From NCBI GenBank assembly GCA_946699065.1, contig CAMPDV010000078.1:186001-250000 (forward strand): 64,000 nucleotides of DNA. Reading direction: 5' to 3'. The position numbers were made by a program, and so were the translations under genes. Shown in pieces: positions 13,212 through 25,425 of this stretch. Source of the DNA: Loxodes magnus (lineage: Eukaryota > Ciliophora > Karyorelictea > Loxodida > Loxodidae). The notes beneath the pieces are model-generated. The model was given only the letters and a program-made list of their open reading frames with translations. It ran no database searches and was not told the origin of the DNA. Positions within the stretch are counted from its first letter, which is position 1, and every line of letters starts with the position of its first letter.

Positions 13212-13871
13212 TCACTATGTAATATTGATACTCACGTCCTATTTTAAACTCATAAAACACAAACTCACCCCCTTAATAATAACCTTAAACTAACATACAT
13301 TCTATATAAAATAATTAATAACTCACCTCCTAAATAAATTATTTTTTAACCTACGATCTAAAAAACAGAAAAAAAAACTATAAATACACCTTACATACTA
13401 TCAATATTAATAAATACGCTCTAAATTGGAAACTTAAAATACTTACTTGCTATATGTCAAGAATATTAAAATACTTACTCCCTATATGTTTAAGAATATT
13501 AAAATACTTACAGTCTATATGTTTAAAAGCATATTAAAATACTTACCTTCTATATGTCAAGAATATTAAAATACTTACCTTCTATATGTCAAGAATATTA
13601 AAATACTTACCCCCTATATGTTTAAAAGAATATTAAAATACTTACAGACTATATGTTTAAAGAATATTAAAATACTTACTAGCTATATGTTTAAAGAATA
13701 TTAAAATACTTACTTGCTATATGTTTAAAGAATATTAAAATACTTACTCGCTATATGTTTAAAGAATATTAAAATACTTACTCGCTATATGTTTAAGAAT
13801 GTGAAGTACCTCCTAAAATTATTTATATAGTAAACTTACTATCTAATAATACATTTAACTTTTAAACTTAC
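13212..13871 (-). other. chain of mini-intron-like units with 3-nt slots, left arm
   Basis: Reading the minus strand from 13,871, intron-like units start with GTAAGT, GTACTT, GTATTT, GTAGGT, GTGAGT or GTATGT and end in TAG/AAG. Each is separated from the next by exactly three bases. The first units are 29 and about 27 nt. Then come about eleven related units near 31 nt (13,800-13,440), then unrelated units of about 20-37 nt down to 13,212. The slots begin ATA, GAG, CGA, CGA, CAA and end TAT, ATC, GAG, AAT, GGG, GAC, and a final TGA. The spacing is identical across units unrelated in sequence. Read phase 0, the tail is ...SGKKTGQSYIENGD-stop. Read in the phase left by exon 2 (phase 1) it is WNRATTTIWEEDWT.... 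I cannot decide between them. Confidence 0.8.
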
Positions 13872-14887
13872 TTCACTTCATTTTAAGCTATTCCCCATCG
13901 ACAATTTATAAACTCGATACTGATTAACCGTCCTTCAGTTTAGTATTGTTTTTTAAGATGTTGAGAGACCATGCGTATAACTTAGTTTATTGTGCGATTT
14001 ATTCTTTTATCTACTTTATTGTAGTTTCTTATTTGACCTTGAGCTTTAGTTTCTTCTTGTTCGGCGATACAATGGTTATACTGATATCCTATATCTTTTT
14101 CTACTGAGGAATATTCTAAAGGGGAGAAATTGGCTAATTAGGCTACACTACTGGCGTAACTTATTAGAACTAGATTTACTAACCTTATAACTAAGATAAC
14201 TATTTTTGATTCTAGACTTAATCATTCAATTTCTATATCTCACTCCTCAAATAATCATTTTCCTTAACCATTTACTCTTTAATCAACTTATAATTGTCCA
14301 ACTCCTCAAAAATATTAACCGATACCCTCACATCGATGATCCTTTAAACCTCATCTAACAATCTCAACACCTTAGACTCATACCTAGAAATATCCTAACC
14401 TTAGAAACCCTAATTGTTATTACTAATAGTTATTACTAATAGATATTACTTACCTCTAGATTTTTAAGAACCTTAACTACTCCTATATTTATCTATCCTA
14501 GTCAAACAACTACCTTTGTAAGACAATATTGTCCTTAAAAACGTAACTACTCACATGCTTAATCAACTACTAGATGAAAGTATATTAGACCTTAGACAAT
14601 TAAGTCTAAGCTTAACGCAATCTCAGTGATTGATTCTCCAACAATGATATACTCTCCATTACACTCTTTTACTCAAGATAATTAAGTAACTAACTGTCTT
14701 TTACCAAATTTTAAGGATGGATCTTATGAACTTGCTGACAATTTGGACATTTGATATTTTTTGTTTTTAGATAATGATCATAAGAACAGATTGCACATAT
14801 GTTGTGCTTACATGGCAACAACATGGGAAGCTTTTCCTATCCGTCGAAATCTCCTTTACAAGATTGACATTAAGCAACCTAGGACAT
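13212..14887 (-). CDS. RING finger / coiled-coil / ubiquitin-like protein, left copy
   Basis: Probably an E3 ubiquitin ligase-like protein. The start ATG at 14,887 gives MSQVAQCQSC. The RING is near residues 7-53: CQSC, then PCKHNICAIC, then CPNC (C3HC4 spacing). A long Gln-rich coiled coil follows. Exon 1 (14,887-14,454, 434 nt) ends in phase 2, and a 31-nt GTAAGT...TAG intron (14,453-14,423) restores the coiled-coil frame (SLLENQSLRLRQAQ before it, ESKVLRLLDEV after it). Exon 2 ends in a UBL domain: ITIVSPNKKKLKLKV, TTIEQIKEQIAQQTKL, LKDGQSVSSLQIVDGEQL, aligning with ubiquitin. Exon 2 stops at 13,872, where the micro-exon chain begins. A TGA directly after the UBL (MK-TGA) could be the stop. 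If instead read through, the chain extends the protein to a TGA slot at 13,214-13,212. Confidence 0.8.
14423..14453 (-). other. 31-nt intron in the RING-UBL gene, left copy
   Basis: GTAAGTAATATCTATTAG... ending ...ACTATTAG, exactly 31 nt. Removing it joins the RING/coiled-coil frame to the coiled-coil/UBL frame. The next ATTAG downstream would give 44 nt and the wrong frame. It has the same length as the tandem units at the gene's 3' end. Confidence 0.75.
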
Positions 14888-16172
14888 TTCTTATTATTAT
14901 TTTTTAGAAAAAAACAGTTCCTTTTATACAAAAACAACGTAAATATACGCTATACAATATTATGAAATTAAAAAAGCACGTAGCTAAAAATAATAATAAT
15001 AATTTTATGAAACTTTAGTATTATTAATATAAGAACTACATATCTTGAATTCCTATTATATCTTCTTGGATTCATCTTCTTCTACAAAGAAAATTAATAA
15101 AAAAACTAATATTCAATCTTTTTGTTAAATTGTGCTAATTCATAATTATCAGTCTTTTCTTACCCTTTTTCTCAGATTAAACTTTCTAACTTATCATTGA
15201 GATACTTTAAAATAGTAAATCATAATTAACTTAGATGAAAACTACTTAAGATTATTTTTTTTAATAATTATATAAATAAATTGAAGAAACTCTTCTTTAG
15301 ATTCTCCTTCAAATACATTTTGTATTCAGCTTTACTTCAACACAAAATTTATTATCTCCTTCTATAAATTAAAAAATTTATAACAAACTTTAAAGTAAAT
15401 CACTTAATCTTGATACATTTACTTGATACTTAACTACAGTAAATCATTTAAGTAGTTAATTTCTTAAATAACCATTCAGTCCTAATATTGAAACACTATT
15501 GCAATAAATAATAATAATTCCATCTTATAATGCGTACTAAACTTATATATATGAGAATCAGAATGTATATATACTACTTATTGCAGAAATCATTCCATTA
15601 ACTCTTAAAAGATCTTACCAATAAAACTCTTTTCATCTTAATTTTTCATAAAATAACTTTCAGTTTAACTCTATACTAAAACTATTTGTTACAATATAAA
15701 ATTTTTATAGACTTAACAATATAATTTTAATGCCTAGGGAATTAAAGTATTTCAATTCTTAAAAAAGTATAGAGAAGTTTAAGATACTTACATAATTTAT
15801 CAACTAGAAATAAGCAAAAGAAAATCCTGAAATGACCAAAGATATTAAGACTGGGAACTAGGATAAAAGAACATAAAATAGATTTAGTTAGCTGCATATA
15901 AATAGTAAAATGTATATGATAATAAGAATATTTAGTTAGTCAAATTTAAAATAGAAATTTATAGTATTAGTTATTAGAGTACTTACAGTAATATCTATGA
16001 ATTACTCTATATTCTCAGTTATAGAACTCATTTTCCTGCTTGTATTTTTGGAGAGATAGACTCTTTATAGTAATTTTCAATTATTACTTTATTAATGAAA
16101 TATTTATTTCGTCATCCTATCCTTGTATTAACTAAATTTTCTTAATTAAATAATTAAGCAACATAAAATAAA

Positions 16173-17312
16173 ATAGATTTGCAAGTAGAAATTCTAGAAA
16201 ATAGCTAACTTAAAGCAAATGCTTGAAAGATCATATTCAATAGGATAAAGGTAGAGAATAGTACTATATAACTTAACTATATTATGATACTCTAAAAAAC
16301 TATTAACAGTTTAAAAGAACTAAGCTAAATATAAAATTTATTAGAAGGCTAATTAACTATCCAACCAGAAAAAGAATTAAAAGCTGTGTAATTTAAGTGA
16401 AGTTCCAGTTAAAAACTTAATTTATCAAACCTAGAAATATAATTACAAAATTCGAAATTGACTAAGATGTAAAACAATAGCGTAAGGATTCAATTAAAAA
16501 TATGAAATGATAAAGATTGCAAAACAAATTATAGCTCATCGATAAATAAAATTATTTAAATTAACACTATCAGGCACTTTTACTCTAAGTTATATACAAC
16601 ATAACTATGATATAAAAAATTTTGAAATAACAAAAACTTTAGCTATATCTAAACATATGAGAAATAATTTAAAATATAGTCTGAATAAACCGCTTTTATA
16701 AGAAAATTAAATTAGAAATTCATAATAAAAACTTAAAGAAGTGCTTAAAATAATCTAACTCATGCCATTATTCAATTAAGAAAATATCTAATAATATGAA
16801 AGAAATTAAAATTTTCTACAGATAAGATTTAATACCATCAAAAATAAATTAATTATAAAGTATATCAAAATATTCATAGACCGTTTTAAAAGATTCATCT
16901 TTCTCATAAAAAGATAAAATAAAAAAGTATTTAAAAGGATTAATCTACTTTACTATCTTAAATGAAAAACTAACAACAAAGTCTCTATGCTAAAAAAGTA
17001 GAGATAATTTCATAAAAATATTTAAAGATAGTATATTTATATATGACTATTAAAATAAAAATAACTATTTACCTTTATCTACACATGATAATTATTTATA
17101 ATTTAAATATCTTAAAGATTTTAGATCTTGTAATATTTCAGTTTTACAAAAAATTATTTAGCATATTTATTGCTTTATTAGTCCAAGTTATTACTCTATC
17201 TTATTTAATATTATATTTTGAGTTAATAATTATAAGATTTTTCACTCAAAGCAGCTATTTTATTCACATATTATTTTATAATTTAACTGAATCCAATGCT
17301 AAGATTAATTAA
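16173..17312 (+). pseudogene. coiled-coil/membrane protein, left copy with lost start
   Basis: The right arm starts this protein with ATG (MDSQVEILENSQLKANAWKI). Here the same place reads ATA GAT TTG, so the start is gone, although the frame stays open for 380 codons. The reading is Gln/Lys/Ser-rich, then strongly hydrophobic at the C-terminus (about residues 290-360, for example FSIFIALLVQVITLSYLILY), suggesting membrane segments. No known family. An ATG at 17,043 in the same frame could start only the membrane part. 15.0-16.1 kb upstream is AT-rich and unrecognised. Confidence 0.45.
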
Positions 17313-17659
17313 ATCTCTCTATTAATTTTTTTTTGTGCCTCCTAATAAGTCTCACTTTAAATTTTAGTGAGATAAAGGTAATGCTTAAATCTAACTTTAT
17401 AATAAAACTTAGTTTGTAAATAATCTCCAACATAAGCCACATTTTATTTCTAGATTTAATGAAACTAAAAAGAAGTGATTATAGTAACTATAAAGACTCT
17501 AATTAATTCATATAGAAAAGAGAAAAATATTAAGATAGACAATAAGAAATAAAACTATAAATATAGAACTTTATAAGTAACTGTTTTAATAATTAAACTG
17601 CATTAGTATTTATTTATAAAGGACTAAATAAAATTAATTTAAGTGCCTAGTGAACAGAA

Positions 17660-18350
17660 ATGCAATTAAAATCTTTTTCTTAGCAAACTGCTAAGAAAAG
17701 TTTATAATACTAGTCAACTATTTTAAAAATTTGGGATAGGTGTAATTAAATATGAAATATACTCCAATATTAAAACACTTGCATATTTCCAATATCTATA
17801 CTATCAAATCAGACACAAATATCAAGAAGGCTATAACATTAAAAATAATAAATTTGAAGAGCAGCAAATAGATATAAAAAAACTGAATAAACTACTATTT
17901 TTATAGAATAAATTAACTAAAACACATTTGCATTATTAGGATCTGCTGGTGAGGAATATAAATATTTATAATTATAATATGAATAGAACTGAATATTATG
18001 AAATATATTCTATAGATATTTTCATAAAACCAAATAAAATCAAAAGAAAGAGATTTATATTATATCGGGATAAAAATGTGTATAATGTAATCATAAAGAT
18101 GTAAAGAATGCGAAGTCTATGATATTAAAACGAAGACATTCAGAAGTATCAGTTGAATTAATCTACCAATAAATCATTTTCGATGAGATATATGTGAGGA
18201 AAAGATATTTGTGTTTGGAGAATGAATAAACAAAAAAGGAGGATGAAAAATATAATTATATGCTTAATTGATTTTAGTTGTAAGATATATTTATATCTTT
18301 AGATTAAAACAACAAGTAAAATTCTTATTATATATATTTGATATAAAAAA
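17660..18350 (+). CDS. small conserved protein region, left copy
   Basis: An ATG conserved in both arms starts MQLKSFSQQTAKK here (MQLNSLSQEIAKK in the right arm). Further on, ALLGSAGEEYKY is shared, and the downstream KRKRFILYRDKNVYNVIIKM is nearly identical between arms. The blocks lie in different frames, so short introns or frameshifts are present. The Lys/Tyr/Ile-rich sequence matches no family I know. Confidence 0.45.
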
Positions 18351-18419
18351 GAATCTTAAAGTTAGATATTCTATTGAATTAAATTTTAATTTTAGTTAAT
18401 TTTTTCACTTTCAAAAATA

Positions 18420-18836
18420 TCAGTCCTAAGAGTAATTGTCCTATGAATAAAGCTTATTCACTTGAACTTCATATTTAGATACACATTCTTATGTAGCTCT
18501 TTACATATCTGTCATTGAAATAGATATATAAGGACAAAATTATGACAAACACCAACAAGTCACATTTGCAATTAAGATCCTATAAAAAACAGCTCTTTGG
18601 CTTTTTCCACATTTTTTGCTCCAAACTTTCCAGTCTAAATTCATAACAATAGAAAAAACTAGAATGGATAGACTTCATTATATATACCTAATTTTTTTAT
18701 ATTCCTTAATAAACTTCTAGTCTATTGGAGGAGTAGCGTCAAGCTCTAATTTTTTATTTTCATAATCGTTAAAGAATCTTTCATATAATTTCTTATTATG
18801 CGGCCTTCTTTCTATTTTATTATAAATAAAGTAATC
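18420..18836 (-). CDS. conserved 138-codon reading ending in TGA, left copy
   Basis: 139 codons including a terminal TGA, the same length as in the right arm. It begins DYFIYNKIERRPHNKKLYER and includes SKKCGKSQRAVFYRILIA. A hydrophobic segment lies near residues 54-66, followed by several Cys. Upstream a short GT...TTTTAG suggests that the real first exon lies before this block. No family is recognised. The convergent neighbour is the 17.66 kb gene. Confidence 0.6.
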
Positions 18837-19028
18837 CTAAAATATAAGAACCTAGAATAAACATTAATTTTAAGTATTAAATTATTTTTGCAAATACTAA
18901 AAGAGGAAAGTTTTATTTAAGAAATTTGGATGAAATAGTAATAAGAAATAGTTTATTAATTAAAATATATTTCTTACTTATATTTACTCTTTGTAATTTT
19001 AAAATAAATTATTTTAAAATTTAAGATT

Positions 19029-19646
19029 ATGGAAACACTTCTTAATGCATATAAAGTAGATGAGTTGAAATATCAAGAATAATCTTAAAAGTTTCTATTC
19101 TTTTCTATCTTAATAATTTTGGTAACTACGATGTTTAGAATATTTTGTTTAGTAATTATTTTATATTATTTATAGTGCTAAATGTGATTTTGTTATTAGA
19201 CATAGCGAAAACATGATTCTGGGGAATTTAAGACTAAAGTAAAAGTAACTAATGTAGTATAGATTCCAATCAAGTACTAACTCCAACTCTAAAGAGTATT
19301 TCATAATACTGCTATAAAATCAATACTCTTCAGTGCTTTTATTATTTTCAGCTTTAGCTATTTCCTAGTTAATTCATTTTAGGATTATAGTAGTCCATTC
19401 AGAAAAGATACTCTAGAAGATCTTAAAAATGTGATAAGCAAAAGAGATGAATTTTTTTTTATAAGACAACAATTTTGGAAGGAAGTAAGAGTTAATTTTA
19501 TGATTTAAAGCTTAATAGAAAAATATTACTTTAAAAATGAAGGATTAGCTATATAGTTAGACCATTTTCAAATTAGCTTAAAAGCTATTTTCATTTTATA
19601 AGCTAGAAGATAACTTAAAGAATTCGATAATTATACTGAAAAATGA
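19029..19646 (+). CDS. two-membrane-segment protein, left copy (intact)
   Basis: ATG at 19,029 (METLLNAYKVDELKYQ), 205 codons, then TGA at 19,644. A first hydrophobic segment lies at about residues 22-48 (KFLFFSILIILVTTMFRIF) and a second near 98-115 (SILFSAFIIFSFSYFLVNSF). A charged helical tail follows (DTLEDLKNVISKRDEF, IRQQFWKEVRVNFM, RRQLKEFDNYTEK). It is probably a small membrane protein with a cytosolic C-terminus. I do not recognise the family. Confidence 0.6.
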
Positions 19647-19949
19647 TAACTCTGAAAAGGAACAATTAAAAAAAATTTTTGAATTTCTAAAACAAAAGAT
19701 CTAAATTGTAGAATATCTTGCTATCTGAATGTGATTACAAAAATAATGAATCAAATTTTCAAAAGAATATAGAAAACCTAGTTAGTTAAATTTAAGAAAT
19801 GTACTCGCTTTCTAACTATTAATAAATGAATTTATTTAAGAAAATCTATGTTTATTTGAGTTTTTTAGATTATACTAAGAAATTTTTTGCAGAACTGAGC
19901 AAATATAATTGGAAATTAATTTTGGTGATAAGAATAAAAAAATGGTTGA

Positions 19950-20800
19950 AGGTTTCAAGTTAGGCTTCTATACCACTTCTTCCTAAGCCAAAAAGGAAGG
20001 GAGGAAGCAAGAAACCAAGTCTTAATAATCTTAACAATCTTCTCTATCACAACCTTAACCAACACTGAACTAACAACTTGGAATCTAACAAAACGAACGA
20101 AAGCCAACCTTGAAGAATATACACACGGAAACTCCAACCTCAAGCGAGAAACCGAGGAAACAGATGAAGTCTGTTCTCCACCAGGAGGTATCAGAGTTCA
20201 ACTCTTCTAGCCAGATGAGCATGGAGTAGCTCATCAAAGTGGTACTGAACCTCCAGGAAGAGGTCAAGAGATTGAAGAAGGACAATGATATGCTGATGAC
20301 AAAGCTAGACCTAGCAGAAGGAATTGAGTCAAGACTTATGTCCTAGGAAAGAGATCTTAACGCCTTTTGGAATATCTCACAAAGTCAGACTAACGAATCC
20401 TAAAATTAGCTTTAGAAACAGACTGAATTGGATAACAGACTCCGAAAAGTAGAAGAGAAATGTAAATTTTTAATAAAGAGTAAAGCGAAACTGGAGCTAT
20501 ACAAATGGAAATCGAAGCCTAGAAAGAGCAAACAAATCAAGGAAAATAATTCAAAATAAAAAAGAAATGTTTCTGTTGTTGAAGTGTATGACATTTTTAT
20601 CGGAAGTGTTAGAAATTCTAATAGAAATAAAGAAATTATTGGATAAAAGAACAAAAAAAGAAGAAAAAAGAAGAAGCAAGAATGAAAAGAATGTATTGCA
20701 ACCCGGATGGTTCAATATACAAGATTAAGATGGAACCAAGGCAAGTTAAAGGAGGGAAAACCTTGAAAAATCCGAGTTCCCAATCTCACTAAAATTGGGC
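19950..20800 (+). pseudogene. coiled-coil / zinc-knuckle protein E1, left copy (frameshifted)
   Basis: Gag-like layout. There is a basic N-terminal block (PLPKPKRKGGSKK near 19,978) and a strong coiled coil at about 20,160-20,450 (LQEEVKRLKKDNDML, LRKVEE). A CX2CX4HX4C knuckle at about 20,566-20,612 reads CFCCWSVWHFYRKC, with TGA as Trp twice. The motif MYCNPDGSIYKIK lies near 20,697. Compared with the right copy one T is missing near 20,461, so coil and knuckle are in different frames. After it, 20,760-20,900 has an imperfect palindrome (CAGCAGGGAGCATGAACTGC). Confidence 0.7.
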
Positions 20801-21264
20801 GCCCCGAATTTTTATATTTAACAGCAGGGAGCATGAACTGCTGTATTCCTGACGGGGTTGGAAATCCCTAAAACGGAAAACTTAAAATTAATATTATTAT
20901 TATTTTGGTGATAAGATTAGTCAAACAAATAGTTTTCCTACTCAAGGATTACAATTTCTCATTTCTTATTTAGTATAATCTCAAACCGGTATAAAATTAT
21001 TAAGATTTTTATTGAAAGACAAACTAAAAAAACTATGGCTTACTAAAGAATCATTTTTTTTAAAATAACTTAAACAACAATAAAAAGAAAAAAATAGGAA
21101 TTATAAATAATAAAAATATAAATAAATTTCTACTTAAAAAAAAATTTTAATTTCATCCAAAAAATCGCAATTTTGATATATTTTATCATTTACTTATTTA
21201 TGTAATTTAAAGTGAAACTATCAATAATTGATTTTAAAAATAGATGATTTTGCTAAAAAATAAA

Positions 21265-21617
21265 CATCTTTTAAGTAAATTCTTATAACATTAAAAATTT
21301 TTAAAGCGAATTTTTCATTTACTCGAAAAGAATTTCAAAATTAAAAAATGTTCTTTCTTCAAAACATAAAAAATAATTTTTTTATAATTTCAAAAATAAT
21401 TTACATTATCAAAAATATATTTATAAATCAAAAACAAAAAAATTTTGTCAAACATTTTTTTTTATTTTTACAAAAATACCATTTCAACAAAAAGATTTCA
21501 AAATTCTATTTTAATGTAAATTGCTTTTTAATTCCTATTTTTTTTTTCAAAAATCTTTTATATTTAGAATTTTTTCTTGAAATTTTATTCCTATTTAGAA
21601 TTTTTAATGCCGAAATA
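21265..21617. other. left-arm-specific AT-rich segment
   Basis: The arms stop matching here: this roughly 350-bp stretch replaces about 2.4 kb of the right arm (34,830-37,225). It is A/T low-complexity. A 102-codon ORF on the plus strand is Phe/Asn/Lys/Ile-rich and not conserved, so I do not call it a gene. Confidence 0.5.
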
Positions 21618-21690
21618 AAAAAATTTATTCCGTGGCGAAAATCTTTGGTAGTGTAAAACGCTGAGCGAAAAACAAATTTTTCATTTTCAA
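21618..21690 (-). repeat. TTCGGAC-type dispersed repeat, diverged
   Basis: Minus strand: TTTTTCGCTCAGCGTTTTAC, ACTACCAAAGATTTTCG, then CCACGGAATAAATTT. It lies at the junction where the arms differ (left 21,265-21,650 against right 34,830-37,225), so it may mark an insertion or deletion edge. Confidence 0.55.
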
Positions 21691-21784
21691 GAAATTTAAG
21701 CTCTAAACCTGAAAGATAAATAAAACTTATTATCAGAAAAATTAATTTTCCAATCGAAACAATAAATGTTAAACATAAAATTTG

Positions 21785-21872
21785 AAATTTTATAATAATA
21801 ATAAATAATAATTAATAATAATAATTAATAATAATTAATAATAATTAATAATAATTAATAATAATTAATATT
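21785..21872 (+). repeat. AT tandem repeat, left arm
   Basis: Copies of TAATAATAAT/TTAATAATAA. The right arm holds a longer 10-bp array (TTATTATTTA) at 34,493-34,660. Confidence 0.85.
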
Positions 21873-22380
21873 AAATATCAATCATAAAAAATAAAGAATA
21901 AAAAAATAAATTTAGTTTAAAATAAAATAAATAAAATACTTAATTGCATTTTTTAAATTATAATCAATGTTATAAACTAACTTTGCCCTTATAAATAATA
22001 TTCTAACTAATTCACAAAAAAAATGAAAATTTATACTTAACTTGAAATTTTTATAAAATCTAAAAATAAATCTATAAAAAATTTATAGAATAAAATTAAA
22101 CTTAAACTTATTTTACGTCTTCATTTAACAAAATTATATTTTTAATATTTTAAACATTACCACTTTAAATCACATACCTCACTAATTTCAATAACCTATA
22201 TTATCTACTCAACTTTTATTTTAAACCAAGAATATTTAACAATATACAATCTTTTAATAAATAAAAAGCAAGCATTTCATAAAGCTAAAAACATAATTAA
22301 CATTAAACATTCATTTAAATGCATAACCAATATCTTATATCTTTAATCTTAAAATTTAATTAAGTCAAATCATAAGTTAC

Positions 22381-23200
<820 letters not shown>

Positions 23201-23466
23201 TTTAATTTTTATAACTTACTTCTATAAATATTTAATTAAAATAACTAAATAAATTTTACAACTCAATTTCAATATAATTAAACTATTAAATTATTTATTA
23301 AGCATATTTATTAATATCTTCTAAAACATTGATTTTTCTATTTTTGTCTTAAAAAAAGACGAGATATTAAACTAATAGTGTACAAGCTTTTACAATTTTA
23401 ATTATTTTATTTCTGTTTACTTTTAAATAAAAGGATAAATTATTATTTCAAAAGTTTTATAACGAA

Positions 23467-23481
23467 GAATTATATCCTTAT
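23467..23481 (+). repeat. target-site duplication of E2, 3' side
   Basis: GAATTATATCCTTAT, identical to 24,314-24,328 and to the single empty site in the right arm. Confidence 0.85.
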
Positions 23482-24313
23482 AATAATAATAATATACTTA
23501 AAGTTAGTAGAGTTTTGCATTCTCTGGAATTGCAACCAGTTCCTGCGGACAGTTTTTTTAACGTGGGTGTGATCCACGACCTTTTTATTAAGTGGAAGGT
23601 TACCACTGTAACCGTTCAAGTGGTCTTGCAAAAAGCTTTTATTTGTAGATCCCTGTTGGAGTTATTCATAGTTTATTGAGTTGTCTCCATGTTCTTTTCT
23701 GCTCTTATTCGTTTATTTTCTTTCATTATCAACAGTTTTTTAAAATATGTTGATTTGATTTGCAACATCAACAAATTTTGTATTATTGTCTTTATTTCGT
23801 TCTTTTTTATGATAATTTATTTTCTATATTTTCTAATCTTTTAATGAAACTTGTAGCAATCATTTCTTTTTCTGGATTCAATTCTGTTTTTAATTCTATT
23901 AGTATTTTTTCTATTTCCATTTTCGTGTCATATTTAAAGTTTTATTGTGACTAAGTTCAGAGTTGTTCTTCCATTATCAAATTGCTTTGAATGAGCTGTC
24001 TTCTGAGTATTAATAATTCGTTATTTTAATCCTCTATGCTATTCATTAATTCCCTTATTTTTTCTCCTTAGTTATAAGCTATTTCTTCATACTTTGAAAT
24101 TAATTTTTACATTTGATCTAGTTAAATTTAAAGTTTTTGATCAGATTCGTTCTTAGGTTATCTTATCTCTATAGATCCTACCATCACTTTACCTTCTGAT
24201 GACGAACTTGACTCCTCTCGTTGCTATTGTTTTTTCTAAATTTCTTTTGCCGCTTTTCTCTTTAGGTTTTTAAGTTAATTCTTTGAGAGTCGAAGAGATT
24301 AATCCATTTTTTT
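23482..24313 (-). mobile_element. 0.83-kb coiled-coil/zinc-knuckle element E2 with target-site duplication
   Basis: Present only in the left arm. It is flanked by direct repeats GAATTATATCCTTAT (15 bp) at 23,467-23,481 and 24,314-24,328; the right arm has the single empty site near 32,620-32,650. The element's 3' end (left side) is an (ATT)n tail, as in target-primed retrotransposition. Its 5' end is only seven bases from the ATG. No polymerase is encoded, so it must move in trans. This is the clearest insertion in the window. Confidence 0.85.
23510..24307 (-). CDS. E2 protein: coiled coil, CCHC knuckle, LW.T.GIY motif
   Basis: ATG at 24,307. The basic, Ser-rich N-terminus reads MDQSLRLSKNQLKNLKRKAA, REESSSSSEG. 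A long coiled coil follows (LDQMQKLISKYEEIAYNQG, KIRELMNSIEDQNNELLILR). The knuckle is CWCCKSNQHILKNC (CX2CX4HX4C). Twenty residues later LWITPTGIYKQK replaces the LYCN..G.IY motif of the relatives. The frame is open throughout with TAA/TAG=Gln and TGA=Trp. The stop is uncertain because no TGA follows before the element's end; TAA close to the 3' tail may be used. Confidence 0.75.
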
Positions 24314-24328
24314 GAATTATATCCTTAT
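24314..24328 (+). repeat. target-site duplication of E2, 5' side
   Basis: Second copy of GAATTATATCCTTAT. Beyond it, 24.33-25.42 kb is AT-rich arm sequence without a recognised gene. Confidence 0.85.
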
Positions 24329-25425
24329 TATAATAAATTTAATATGCATTTATTTAATTACAACTTATTTATGTTTAAATCAAAAAATTTCAATAAGAAA
24401 ACCTTATTTCTTTATAAACCCTTTTAAATGATAAATAAAATATTACAATTTTTTTTTAAACTATTGTTATTAATTATTACTTTTCACTTGCATTTAATCA
24501 AAAAAATTATTTATTTAAGCTATTTACTAATAAAAAAATGAAATAAAGTAAGTTTCTTATTAATTAGTTTGAATAAATATTAAAAAACATCAAATTATTT
24601 AAAACAAAGTATTTTTAGAATTTATAAGATAAACTCTTTTAATTATCCACTTTCTTACTACTATTTAATTAAAACTTTTTATTTATAAAGATCTCTCTTA
24701 TAATAATAAACTAATATAATTTATTTTAATGTTGATTCTAAGCTAAATATATAAATGTAATAAATATAAGTAGTAGAAAGTAAATATATAAACTAACTAG
24801 TAATATTTAAGTTTATTATTAAAATAAGCTTTAATATGTTTAATTATGTCTATTAAATACTTAAAATTTTATCCTTTTAGCTTTATTAGTTATTAATTAA
24901 TTTCTATTTAATTTATAAAGATATTAGATTATTTATAATTAATACATTTAGATAACTTTCTCTTTTTATAGCAAACTAATATTATATTTATTATTTATGC
25001 TATTTTTGTAATTATCATTTCAAATTAATAATACCTAAATTATTCTAGATTACTTAAAGATAAAAACTTAATTCTATTATTCTATACAAATCTATATTAT
25101 ATTGCTAACACTATTAATACTCTCTTTTTTTAAATAAGTTGTTTGATATTAAGAAAATTATAAGTTTTTAAGAAAGAAAGCATATTTTAATATCTTCTAT
25201 TATTATTTTCTGAATTTAATAGAAAGAGTAAACTTAACATAATATGTTTGTTTGTAGTAATAGATAATATAAGTATTAGATTAGCTAATATAAGCTATTT
25301 AAAACTAATCTAATAGATTATTATTTACTCTTAATACATTTATTAATCTACTATTATTCTATATCTTATTATTCCTAATCAGCAATTCTTCATTTTTTGC
25401 TTTATAGCACATCATACTTTGTAAA

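Noticed and set aside
14774-14965. 63-codon plus-strand ORF
   Set aside because: It is antisense to the RING exon of the minus-strand gene, whose C3HC4 pattern is clear.
21348-21656. 102-codon ORF
   Set aside because: Phe/Asn/Lys/Ile-only composition and absent from the other arm; a chance ORF in A/T-rich DNA.
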